NCBI RefSeq assembly: GCF_000172155.1
Contig: NZ_ABIZ01000001.1
Coordinates: 4,683,105 to 4,747,104 of the forward strand
Reading direction: 5' to 3'
Source of the DNA: Verrucomicrobium spinosum DSM 4136 = JCM 18804
GTDB taxonomy: Bacteria > Verrucomicrobiota > Verrucomicrobiia > Verrucomicrobiales > Verrucomicrobiaceae
Length of the DNA stretch: 64,000 bases
Shown here in pieces: positions 8,282 to 16,117 of the stretch. The notes beneath the pieces were generated by a model. It searched no databases, had not been told where the DNA came from, and was given only the letters and a program-made list of their open reading frames with translations. Positions within the stretch are counted from its first letter, which is position 1. Every line of letters starts with the position of its first letter. The position numbers were made by a program, and so were the translations under genes.

Positions 8282-9490
8282 GAAACCGGCCGAGGACGAC
8301 CGAGCCACCACTCCGGTCCGCAGTCAGGGTTGGAGCACCGCGTTTACGCGGCTCAGAACGCACTGCCCTGGACGTCTCATGCAAGCAACACACTGCTTCG
8401 CCTACAACGTCCGCCAGCTTCGCTCACCAGCGGGACCGGAGATCCCGCCTCCTTTAGGTGCCCCAACTCCGCACACCTTGGGTAAAGGAGGCGGGGGTTC
8501 CAGCCCCGCACGAACGTCTCCTGATACGCCAAGCACCTCAAGCGTCAAACCACCTCGAGACGTCCACCCCTCCGCTCCCAAACCGGCCGAGGACGGCCGA
8601 GCCACCACTCCGGTCCGCCGACAGGGTTGGAGTACCGCGTTTACGCGGCTCAGGACGCGCCCCCCCTGACGTCTCATGCAAGCAACACACTGCTTCGCCT
8701 ACAACGTCCGCCAGCTTCGCTCACCAGCGGGACCGGAGATCCCGCCTCCTTTAACAGCCCCAACTCCGCTCGCCCTGGGTAAAGGAGGCGGGGGTTCCAG
8801 CCCCGCACGAACGTCTCCTGATACGCCAAGCACCTCAAGCGTCAAACCACCTCGAGACGTCCACCCCTCCGCTCCCAAACCGGCCGAGGACGGCCGAGCC
8901 ACCACTCCGGTCCGCCGACAGGGTTGGAGTACCGCGTTTACGCGGCTCAGGACGCGCCCCCCCTGACGTCTCATGCAAGCAACACACTGCTTCGCCTACA
9001 ACGTCCGCCAGCTTCGCTCACCAGCGGGACCGGAGATCCCGCCTCCTTTAGGTGCCCCAACTCCGCACACCCTGGGTAAAGGAGGCGGGGGTTCCAGCCC
9101 CGCACGAACGTCTCCTGATACGCAAGCATATCGAACGACCAACCACCTCGAGACGTCCACCCCTCCGCTCCCAAACCGGCCGAGGACGGCCGAGCCACCA
9201 CTCCGGTCCGCAGTCAGGGTTGGAGTACCGCGTTTACGCGGCTCAGGACGCGGCACCCCCTGACGTCTCATGCAAGCAACACACTGCTTCGCCTACAACG
9301 CCCGCCAACTTCCCTCACCAGCGGGACCGGAGATCCCGCCTCCTTTAACAGCCCCAACTCCGCACACCCGGGGTAAAGGAGGCGGGGGTTCCAGCCCCGC
9401 ACGAACGTCTCCTGATACGCCAAGCATATCGAACGACCAACCACCTCGAGACGTCCACCCCTCCGCTCCCAAACCGGCTGAGGACGACCG
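8282..9490. repeat. 297-bp tandem array, four copies, built of REP palindromes
   Basis: Four near-identical units begin at 8282, 8579, 8876 and 9173, with a partial fifth at 9470; the spacing is 297 bp each time. Each unit holds three palindromes. The first is CGGCCG-AGGA-CGGCCG with a GTGG head on the minus strand (its first stem is less perfect in copy 1). The second is ACCGCG-TTTA-CGCGG. The third is a pair of GGAG-headed palindromes facing each other, GCGGGA(N7)TCCCGC and GCGGGG(N6)GCCCCGC. It fills the gap between the glycoside hydrolase and the PBP-like gene. Because 297 is a multiple of three, open frames run through it on both strands, but they merely mirror the repeat and no gene is supported. 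Confidence 0.9.
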
Positions 9491-9527
9491 AGGACGGCCG
9501 GACGACTCCTCACATTGCAGCCGAAAA

Positions 9528-9598
9528 GTAGTGGCGGGCTTTAGCCTGCGTCCACATGACATGAACACTCGACTGAACCGGCTAAAGCCTGTGACTAC
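9528..9598. repeat. GTAG-headed REP pair (BIME), left copy
   Basis: GTAG at 9528-9531 is followed by the palindrome GGGCT-TT-AGCC. After a short spacer an inverted partner, CCGGCTAAAGCCTG, ends in CTAC (9595-9598), which is GTAG on the other strand. The pair and its 5' flank (GACGACTCCTCACATTGCAG) recur in the same direction at 11965-12035, so the two copies bracket the PBP-like gene and the blaI fragment. Confidence 0.8.
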
Positions 9599-9697
9599 TT
9601 TACTGCCCCCTCTCCCAACTCTCCCAACTCTCCCAACTCCTAACTTTCTCTGAAATCCATTTGTCCCAGCCGAAAGTCCCCTTACGCTATTTTCACC

Positions 9698-11263
9698 ATG
9701 CTTCCAGTAAACACATTTGCAACGCTACTCCTGTTGGCGACCGCAACGTTCAGCATCGACAATCTTCACGCCAACTCCCCTTCCCCACTCCCAGCTCGCG
9801 GCGACATTCGCGATCGTAACGGCATCGTACTCGCCACCGACAAACCAGACCCGAAGGACTCCTCGACCACGCCGCCTCCACGTCGCTACCCTTTCCAATC
9901 ACTCGCCAGTCATGTCCTTGGCGCAGTGACTCAACCTCAGCCCTGGCAACCACCCTTCGGCATCGACGGCGTTGAGAAGATGCTGAATGACGACCTCGCA
10001 TCCACCCCAGCTCAAACGGACCACTCTAACTCCGGCAAGTCTGGCCAGGATGTCTGGCTCACGATTGATGCCCGGCATCAGTTCATCGTCGAGAACGCTC
10101 TTCGCGATGCCAACGTTGGTCGCGGCACTGCGGTGCTGATGGATGTGACCTCCGGCCAGATCTTTGCCATGGCTTCTTTGCCGTCATTCGATCCCAACCT
10201 TTTTGTCCCGCAGATCTCCGAAGCAACGTTTGAGGCCTATCGCAGGAATCCTTCGATTCCCATGCTCAATCGTGCAACCACCCCCTTCACTCCTGGCGCA
10301 TCGTTCATGTTGGTCACCGCTCTCGCGGCGGCGACCAGCGGTCACGCCATCGACGTGCACGCTTGCGACGGTGTGTTTCAGGCCGGCTCGAAGTCATTAC
10401 CCTGTTGGATTCGCAGCAAAGGCGGCACACATGGCCAACAGACGCTGGACAAAGCCATGGAGAACAGCTGCGGGCTCTACTTCTATGGCCTCACCCTCTC
10501 CATGGGATATGACAAGATAGAAAGGTTGGCAGATCTCGCAGGCTTGAGGAGCAAGCCCGGCACAGGGCTTCCTGGCGAGGCCGCAGGATTCATCCCAGGG
10601 CCAAGTTGGCTGAAAACGCAAACCTCTGATCTCAACGCCGGCTCCCATTCACCATGGACGGACGCCAGTTCCGCCACCAATTCTGTGGGCAGCGGGAGGA
10701 TTGCGATCACCCCCCTGCACATGACCACCATCGCGGCCACGATCGCCAATGGCGGCACGGTCTGGAAACCTGAGTTGGTTCGCCATGTCGGCGAACAAGA
10801 AACCAAACTCTACCGAAAAACAAACTCCATCCAGATCAGCAACCTGAAGGACCACGGACTCAGCGCAGAAGGATTGAGCATCATTCGGGAAGGCATGCGC
10901 AAGCGCACTGCCAAAGTGACACCGTCTCAAGCTCAGTTGGTGCCCACTATCAATGGCTTCTCTGGCACCATGGTCGAGTATCGAAAGCATCCCGTGCTAC
11001 GGGAATATGTTCGTGAGAGAAACTGCTGGTACGTCTGCTACGCTCCTGCCGATAAACCGCAGTGGGCTCTGACGGTGCTGGTGCAACACGGCCGATCCGG
11101 CGGAGACACCTCCGCACCCATTGCCCACCGCATCCTCCAGGATGTGTCTGCAGTTGAGGCAGGTGCGCTCAAAGTTGAGCCAAAGCCATTGCCGCCCACG
11201 CCAGGTCATTGGGAGTTGGTGGACGCCGTGGGGTTTCCCGGCACGAAGGTCGAGGAAAAGTAG
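9698..11263 (+). CDS. PBP2-like transpeptidase-fold protein, catalytic motifs lost
   Basis: 521 residues with an N-terminal signal-like segment (1-25). It keeps the class B PBP signature ARGDIRDRNGIVLATD and the transpeptidase fold: VLMDVTSGQIFAMASLPSFD, PGTGLPGEAAG and ITPLHMTTIAATIANGG all match PBP2 proteins. All three active-site motifs are changed. The SxxK position reads A201-S-F-M204, where PGSTFK is usual, so the Ser nucleophile and Lys are both gone. SxN reads S257-C-G259. KTG reads F421-S-G423. The frame is otherwise intact over 521 codons, which suggests a maintained pseudoenzyme, perhaps a scaffold or decoy, rather than decay. It cannot be acylated by the usual chemistry. It is followed by a truncated BlaI-type gene and flanked by REP repeats. 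Confidence 0.85.
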   Translation: MLPVNTFATLLLLATATFSIDNLHANSPSPLPARGDIRDRNGIVLATDKPDPKDSSTTPPPRRYPFQSLASHVLGAVTQPQPWQPPFGIDGVEKMLNDDLASTPAQTDHSNSGKSGQDVWLTIDARHQFIVENALRDANVGRGTAVLMDVTSGQIFAMASLPSFDPNLFVPQISEATFEAYRRNPSIPMLNRATTPFTPGASFMLVTALAAATSGHAIDVHACDGVFQAGSKSLPCWIRSKGGTHGQQTLDKAMENSCGLYFYGLTLSMGYDKIERLADLAGLRSKPGTGLPGEAAGFIPGPSWLKTQTSDLNAGSHSPWTDASSATNSVGSGRIAITPLHMTTIAATIANGGTVWKPELVRHVGEQETKLYRKTNSIQISNLKDHGLSAEGLSIIREGMRKRTAKVTPSQAQLVPTINGFSGTMVEYRKHPVLREYVRERNCWYVCYAPADKPQWALTVLVQHGRSGGDTSAPIAHRILQDVSAVEAGALKVEPKPLPPTPGHWELVDAVGFPGTKVEEK

Positions 11264-11328
11264 CGGAACCTTCTCGATTCCTATTGTCGCATCCCAGCGC
11301 AACGAAGCCGATTACCAATGGCGGCACA

Positions 11329-11350
11329 GCAGATTGCCAATCTGCGCTAC
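11329..11350 (-). repeat. GTAG-headed palindrome at the blaI break
   Basis: GCAGATTG-C-CAATCTGC (11329-11345) is a perfect 8-bp inverted repeat. On the minus strand it is preceded by GTAGC, the typical REP head. It lies between the PBP-like stop and the first codons homologous to BlaI, exactly where the start of the regulator gene should be. Confidence 0.7.
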
Positions 11351-11481
11351 ACGGTCCACCACCCTGCTCATCTACCCAGGGCGAAGCCCGCCTAAACCAG
11401 CGCAGCGTCTCAACAGCCCGCTTGCGGGCCCCTCAACCAGCGCAGCGCCTAAACCACTCCACGCCCCGCCAATCTACTAAC

Positions 11482-11877
11482 ATTTTAGTCCGTGAGATCC
11501 TCGACACCATCAATGAGGACCGCGTTCCGCCGCTGGTGTACACGACGGTACTAACGTTTCTCCAGATTATGACAGACAAGGGTCTGGTCCTGCGGGACAC
11601 CCAGGGCAAGACGCATGTCTATCGTGCGGCGGTCGCGGCAGAGAAAACCCAACGCCATCTCGTGAAGGATGTGCTGGAGCGCGTGTTCTCCGGCTCCGTC
11701 AACCAGTTGGTCATGCACGCCTTGGGTTCGAGGAAGATTAGCGCGGATGAAGTGCGCGAGATCAAGGCCATGCTCAACGAGAGCGATCACACTCCCCCCA
11801 TCGCAAAGCCACTGCCGCCAGCGCAGGGTCACTTCAATCCGGTGGAACCTGCGGGGAGCACCGGGCCCCAAGATTGA
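11482..11877 (+). pseudogene. BlaI/MecI-family regulator lacking its N terminus
   Basis: About 131 codons match the BlaI/MecI/CopY family from the second helix of the winged helix onward. VREILDTINEDRVPPLVYTTVLTFLQIMTDKGLVLRD is the recognition helix and wing, and VFSGSVNQLVMHALGSRKISADEVREIKAML is the family's dimerisation tail. The first helix (about 25 residues, usually with an E-W-x-V-M-x-x-L-W pattern) and the start codon are missing. Upstream the frame continues only through Ser/Pro/Gln-rich repeat sequence. The next in-frame ATG lies inside the wing. BlaI normally represses beta-lactamase or PBP genes until a sensor cleaves it, so its place after a PBP-like gene fits, but this copy looks inactive. 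A non-standard fused start cannot be excluded. Confidence 0.7.
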
Positions 11878-11964
11878 GTAGCGACGGGGGCGAAGGGCGA
11901 ACAAAGCCCGCGCCCCCAAATCGGCCAAGGAAAGCCGGACGACTCCTCACATTGCAGCTAAAAA

Positions 11965-12035
11965 GTAGTGGTGGGCTTTAGCCTGCCTTTACGTCACATG
12001 AACGCACGACTGAACAGGCTGAAGCCTGTGACTAC
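11965..12035. repeat. GTAG-headed REP pair (BIME), right copy
   Basis: GTAG (11965-11968) plus GGGCT-TT-AGCC, then the inverted partner ACAGGCT-GA-AGCCTGT ending in CTAC (12032-12035). Together with its 5' flank it is a direct repeat of the element at 9528-9598, about 2.4 kb away. The rest of the 225-bp gap between the blaI fragment and the CehA-type gene holds only C/A-rich micro-repeats next to the latter's stop. Confidence 0.8.
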
Positions 12036-12102
12036 TTTCCCGCCTCCACCATTACTAGCTTCACGCTCCCAGCTGAAAACTGCAAACTTGAACCCTGAAA
12101 AC

Positions 12103-14661
12103 TCACTTCCCCATCTTCGCCCGCACCTCATCCGGCGTCATCTTCGCCACCGGAACATCATAACCCAGATTATCCCCATTGGCCTGAAAGCCGTGGCCAT
12201 CGACATCCACATAGAAGGGCGTGTGATACGCCATCGGGCGCAGTTTGGCCTGGCCGCTGGTGCCGTAGCCGGTCTTCAGATCACCGTTCTCTAACAGGGC
12301 CACGACAATCAGGTGGGCGTCTTTGCCGAGCTTCACAGGAATCGTCTGGTCAAACTTTACCACCCCGTCCTTGAACATGTGCGGATGCGTGGCGCGGGTA
12401 AAGTTAAGGCTGGGCTCCTTGCGGCCGTTGACCAGGATCTGCACACGGTCGATGTCGATCCAGTCCGTGCACTGAACCTTGACCTTCAAGGGCAGCACCC
12501 CGGAGCTACGCACGTCATCTCCCGGCAGTTTACCATCTCCCGCCGTGACCTGCAGGAACGGGCCGGTGGTGAGGATGAAGTGGCCGGCCAGAGCATGCGC
12601 GGCGAGGTCGTTCGTCCAGTCAATCTTGGCGGGCTCATCCGTCTTGCTGGGCAGGTACATGCGCCAGCCGCCGACGCCGTTTCCATGAACCGCGTGGGCA
12701 TCTGCCACGGCCACGGGGTGAATGCGGTGCCCCTGATTGAGCATCTGCAGCCAGATGAACTGACGCACCGTCTCCACCCGGGTGGCCAGTGAGTTCTTTG
12801 CCTTGGTCAGACGCCAGGGCGAATCCGCCAGCACCCCTTCGTCCACAAAGTTCTCCGTCTCCATGCCATTCACCATCTCGGTGATGCCCAGATAGCCGCC
12901 ATCTGCCACGCCATCGGCATGGCGGTCATTGTAGAGGAAGGCCATGTCCGGGTGGTTGATCTGTACCCAGCGGTCCTGCCGCTCTCCCTGCCAGCCACGC
13001 AACGTCAGAGCAGTGATGCGAGGATCCGCATTCCACACGGGGGCTCCCCCATCCTGCACAAAAGGCACCGGATTGAGGGGGAAGCAGTTGAAGTGTGAGC
13101 CGCTGCCGGTGAGTTCCATGCCGACCACTGTCTGGATCTCCTGAGAGAGCCCGAGGCGCTCAATGGTGGGACGCCAGTCATAGATGCGGTTGTGCTCTGT
13201 TGTGGGTGTGAACTCCAGGTGCTCTGCGGCGATGTTGATGAGCCGGTCTGCGGTGCCGCAGATGTTGTCCCCGCTGGGCGTGGAGTGATTGTGGAAGTCC
13301 GTGCTGATCCACCCCGTCGTATCCACCAGACGCGCCAGTTTGGCATCGACAACCAACTCCTGGCCCTGGGCCAAGGCGACCTCCTGCTCATGGTGGGAGT
13401 ATTCAATCCCGCGTGTCACCACCACCTTGTAAGTTCCGGCCGGGACTTGAACGGAGAATTCGCCCTTCTCACTATGATACTGGTCCTTGCAGCCATGCGC
13501 CCGCATCACAGGACCGAGATTCAACGGCTTGGTCTCGCCCGTGGCCAGGATCTGCACCTTGCACGGCAGGCTTTGCCCACGAGCATCTTGGACGACAAAC
13601 TTCAATCGAGTGGCGGGCTCCAGCTTCTCCTGCTGTTTCACCACCCCACCCTGATTCAGCGTGAAGGACACCCGGCGTGGCAGTCTTCCAGCCTCCTCCA
13701 CACTCCCGTGGTAGGTCCCGGAAGGAAGGGACAAGGCGATGAGTCCTTGACTGTCCGGATAAGCGACCACGCTCCCATCAGACTTCTGCCCAGGGTTGAT
13801 CTCCTGCTCCAGCACCAGCCCCGCACCTGTCACAGGCTTCGTGCCGTCTGCCTCCGCGAGCGCCAGTTCCAGGCGCCCCGTCGGCACCCCATTGGCTCCA
13901 CGAACCGCCGACCACGCCTCGGCCGGGGACCGCCCAATGGCCAGGAAGCGCACCCAGGTCAGCACCTGGCCGGGCTGCAACTCCACCTCATCCGCGATCG
14001 CTCCCGCACCGGGTGCTGAGAGCTTGCCATACGCATAGCCAATGCGATCATCGGGATCCACCGCGTCTGCCCAGGTCACACCGTCGCGCTCACCCGTTTC
14101 ATTGAACCTCGTCCAGGCGTCTTTTGTGCTGACTTTTACCGGGGCCTTGCCCTCATTGCGCAGCGTGGTCTGGATTCTGAGCCCCTGCTCCCCGTCCCGC
14201 ACGCGATACTCATGCCGTTTGTACACGCCGCCATTCTTCGCTGCTGTAATGACCGTTTCCACTGCGCATTCGCCCTGCTTGCCATCTTCCACGATCTTCA
14301 CGTACGAGACCTGCCCACGTTGCCCCGCCGGACCAAAGTAGATCAACTGGTCGTCCTGCTTGTCACGGAGCGCCAGGTCATAGAGACACCCCGGCGTGAC
14401 GCCGTCCTCACCGTAGAAGGTGCTCATGTTCGCACGGCGCAGCGGCGCGTTCTGGGAAACGAGGGCAGTGATCTTGTCATTGCGCAGGACAAAGTCTCCC
14501 CGGATGCCATCAGCCTCCTTTCCCACCGGCAGTTCAGCCTCCCGCCCCGCTCCCACTTCAAACGCCTCGGCAGCATGGAGATGAGTGCCAGGCGCAGCAA
14601 TGAGCGCAGCCAACAGGCTCAGCCGGAGGGGCCAACGCGGGGTCAAGGGAGCGAAGTTCAT
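12103..14661 (-). CDS. Secreted CehA/McbA-type metallohydrolase (PHP-like domain)
   Basis: 852 residues with a signal peptide (MNFAPL, then a Leu/Ala-rich core, cleaved near HLHA). The N-terminal 480 residues look like beta-rich domains, including prealbumin-like modules (FSVQVPAGTYKVVVTRG). The C-terminal half has the metal-binding motifs of the CehA/McbA branch of PHP hydrolases: DFHNHSTPSGD (HxH), TPTTEHN, a probable metal-binding His in VQINHPD, and VADAHAVHGNG near the end. Such proteins hydrolyse ester or phosphate bonds outside the cytoplasm; substrate prediction is not possible here. A second ATG immediately upstream (14664) is equally possible, and the longer frame to 14721 has no signal-peptide logic. 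It appears monocistronic. Confidence 0.82.
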   Translation of the reverse strand: MNFAPLTPRWPLRLSLLAALIAAPGTHLHAAEAFEVGAGREAELPVGKEADGIRGDFVLRNDKITALVSQNAPLRRANMSTFYGEDGVTPGCLYDLALRDKQDDQLIYFGPAGQRGQVSYVKIVEDGKQGECAVETVITAAKNGGVYKRHEYRVRDGEQGLRIQTTLRNEGKAPVKVSTKDAWTRFNETGERDGVTWADAVDPDDRIGYAYGKLSAPGAGAIADEVELQPGQVLTWVRFLAIGRSPAEAWSAVRGANGVPTGRLELALAEADGTKPVTGAGLVLEQEINPGQKSDGSVVAYPDSQGLIALSLPSGTYHGSVEEAGRLPRRVSFTLNQGGVVKQQEKLEPATRLKFVVQDARGQSLPCKVQILATGETKPLNLGPVMRAHGCKDQYHSEKGEFSVQVPAGTYKVVVTRGIEYSHHEQEVALAQGQELVVDAKLARLVDTTGWISTDFHNHSTPSGDNICGTADRLINIAAEHLEFTPTTEHNRIYDWRPTIERLGLSQEIQTVVGMELTGSGSHFNCFPLNPVPFVQDGGAPVWNADPRITALTLRGWQGERQDRWVQINHPDMAFLYNDRHADGVADGGYLGITEMVNGMETENFVDEGVLADSPWRLTKAKNSLATRVETVRQFIWLQMLNQGHRIHPVAVADAHAVHGNGVGGWRMYLPSKTDEPAKIDWTNDLAAHALAGHFILTTGPFLQVTAGDGKLPGDDVRSSGVLPLKVKVQCTDWIDIDRVQILVNGRKEPSLNFTRATHPHMFKDGVVKFDQTIPVKLGKDAHLIVVALLENGDLKTGYGTSGQAKLRPMAYHTPFYVDVDGHGFQANGDNLGYDVPVAKMTPDEVRAKMGK

Positions 14662-14791
14662 CATGCATCTCAAACGGTGCTGGAACCTTGAAACAAGCAA
14701 CAAAACCGTCACCCGGATCATTTAAGTCCGGCTCTGCCACCGCGCCGTTACACCCTGCGAAACATGCGTACCATTGGACTGATACGTTTCC

Positions 14792-14837
14792 AAACGCGTT
14801 TTGGGTTTCTCGATCATTAGCATTCGGATTTGATCGA
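14792..14837. promoter_or_regulatory. Candidate operator upstream of the lipid-degradation operon
   Basis: TCGATCA (14810-14816) and TGATCGA (14831-14837) form a perfect inverted repeat with centres 21 bp apart, two helical turns. A separate 10-bp palindrome, AAACGCGTTT, lies at 14792-14801. They sit 60-105 bp before the patatin start, in the gap shared with the divergent CehA-type gene. A fatty-acid-responsive repressor of the TetR or FadR kind is one possibility; no such regulator lies in the window. Confidence 0.35.
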
Positions 14838-14896
14838 AAGTTTTGAATTAACTCGCTGGTGGTGAGTCTAATCCTCCAACAACCCATCCAAAAGCC

Positions 14897-16042
14897 ATGC
14901 GCCTGCCCGATGCCATGCGCCGCTTCCCCTGGTTCTCCGCCGAAGACTGGCTGAACCGCTTCATGGAGGCTCCTCCCGCCCCGGTGGCCCCCCCGCCACC
15001 CCGACTGGGACTGGTCCTTTCCTGTGGCGGTGCCCGCGGTCTGGCACATGTGGGAGTCATCCAGGTACTTGAGCGCGAAAAAATCCCGATCTCTGCCATC
15101 ATCGGCAGTAGCATGGGCTCCTATGTGGGCACGCTTTGGGCGGCAGGGTTCAACGGCCAGCAACTGGAGGAACTGGCGGCCGAAATCAAAGACCGCCGCA
15201 CGCTGCTGCGGCTCATTGATCCCGTGTGCCCGCCCCTGTCCGGCTTCCTGCGGGGCAACAAGCTGCGTCGGCATCTGGAAAAGAGCCTGGGCCAGCGCAC
15301 ACTGGCCCAGCTGGAGCGCCCCATGTATGTGGTGGCCACGAACCTGGACTCCGTGACATGGGAGGTGCTGCCGATGGACACGTCGGCAGCGGCGGCGGTG
15401 CAAGCCAGTTGCGCCATCCCCGGCATTGTGGCCCCAGTTGAGCTCGACGGGAAACGCTATATCGATGGCGGCGCGTCCCAACCGCTGCCGGTAAACCTGC
15501 TGCGACAGATCCTGACCTGCGGTGAGCCCTCTCTGGCGGGCGATGACAAGGGGTTCACTCACAGCCCGATGAGTGGCATCATTGCGGTGAACGTCATGCC
15601 CACCCCGGCCGACCTGGCTGCTGCGGGCATTTCCACCTACCCGATTCCCCCACCTCCTCCAGAAGGTGTGTGGCGTCGCCTGAGAGATTCCGCGAACCGC
15701 AAGGTGAACCTCTTCGCGTATGGCAACGTGCTGGACACTTTCAAACGCTGTCTGACCAGCGCCCAGTTGCGCCTCATTGCCGAGGAGGGCACACGCGCAG
15801 ATGTCCTTGTGCATCCGTACTTCGGTCAGTCCCGCTGGTACGACTTTGAGAACTTCAACCGTTACATCGTGGCCGGGAGGACAGCAGCTGAAGCCGCCCT
15901 GCCGCACATCCTGGATCTGATTCAACGTCCGACCCCGGTGCCGGAACACAGCTCTGACGTGAACGACGGTGACAAGGCTGCGGCGGATGATTCCCACCCC
16001 TCAGCTTCTGGCCGCCACTCCGGACTCTCCGGATACGTCTAA
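14897..16042 (+). CDS. Patatin-like phospholipase (RssA/NTE type)
   Basis: 381-residue serine lipid hydrolase. The oxyanion-hole motif CGGARGLAHVGV lies at 43-54, the nucleophile elbow G70-S-S72-M-G74 gives Ser72, and the partner Asp is D190 in YIDGGASQPL. There is no signal peptide, so it probably acts in the cytoplasm, releasing fatty acids from phospholipids or esters. The C-terminal 60 residues are polar and probably disordered. It is the first gene of a same-strand run that goes on with an acyl-CoA ligase and three beta-oxidation genes (gap to the next gene 75 bp), so the released fatty acids are likely fed straight into oxidation. That coupling is inferred from gene order. Confidence 0.9.
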   Translation: MRLPDAMRRFPWFSAEDWLNRFMEAPPAPVAPPPPRLGLVLSCGGARGLAHVGVIQVLEREKIPISAIIGSSMGSYVGTLWAAGFNGQQLEELAAEIKDRRTLLRLIDPVCPPLSGFLRGNKLRRHLEKSLGQRTLAQLERPMYVVATNLDSVTWEVLPMDTSAAAAVQASCAIPGIVAPVELDGKRYIDGGASQPLPVNLLRQILTCGEPSLAGDDKGFTHSPMSGIIAVNVMPTPADLAAAGISTYPIPPPPPEGVWRRLRDSANRKVNLFAYGNVLDTFKRCLTSAQLRLIAEEGTRADVLVHPYFGQSRWYDFENFNRYIVAGRTAAEAALPHILDLIQRPTPVPEHSSDVNDGDKAAADDSHPSASGRHSGLSGYV

Positions 16043-16117
16043 CCCCCCTCCACTTTCCGCCGACACCTGATCGCATGCCCAGCCTCAAATCTGAAACCAC
16101 CCCAACTCTCAAGCACT

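Noticed and set aside
8379-9653. A series of 90-127-codon frames in the 297-bp array on both strands
   Set aside because: All are copies of one repeat; antisense frames are equally open, and the peptides have no family features.
9698-11263. Functional penicillin-binding transpeptidase
   Set aside because: SxxK, SxN and KTG are all altered at their key residues, so acylation by the usual mechanism is not possible.
14558-15997. 479-codon minus frame opposite the patatin gene, and similar long antisense frames at 21453-22895, 25919-27370 and 28585-30798
   Set aside because: They mirror well-identified plus-strand genes; long antisense frames are normal in GC-rich DNA.
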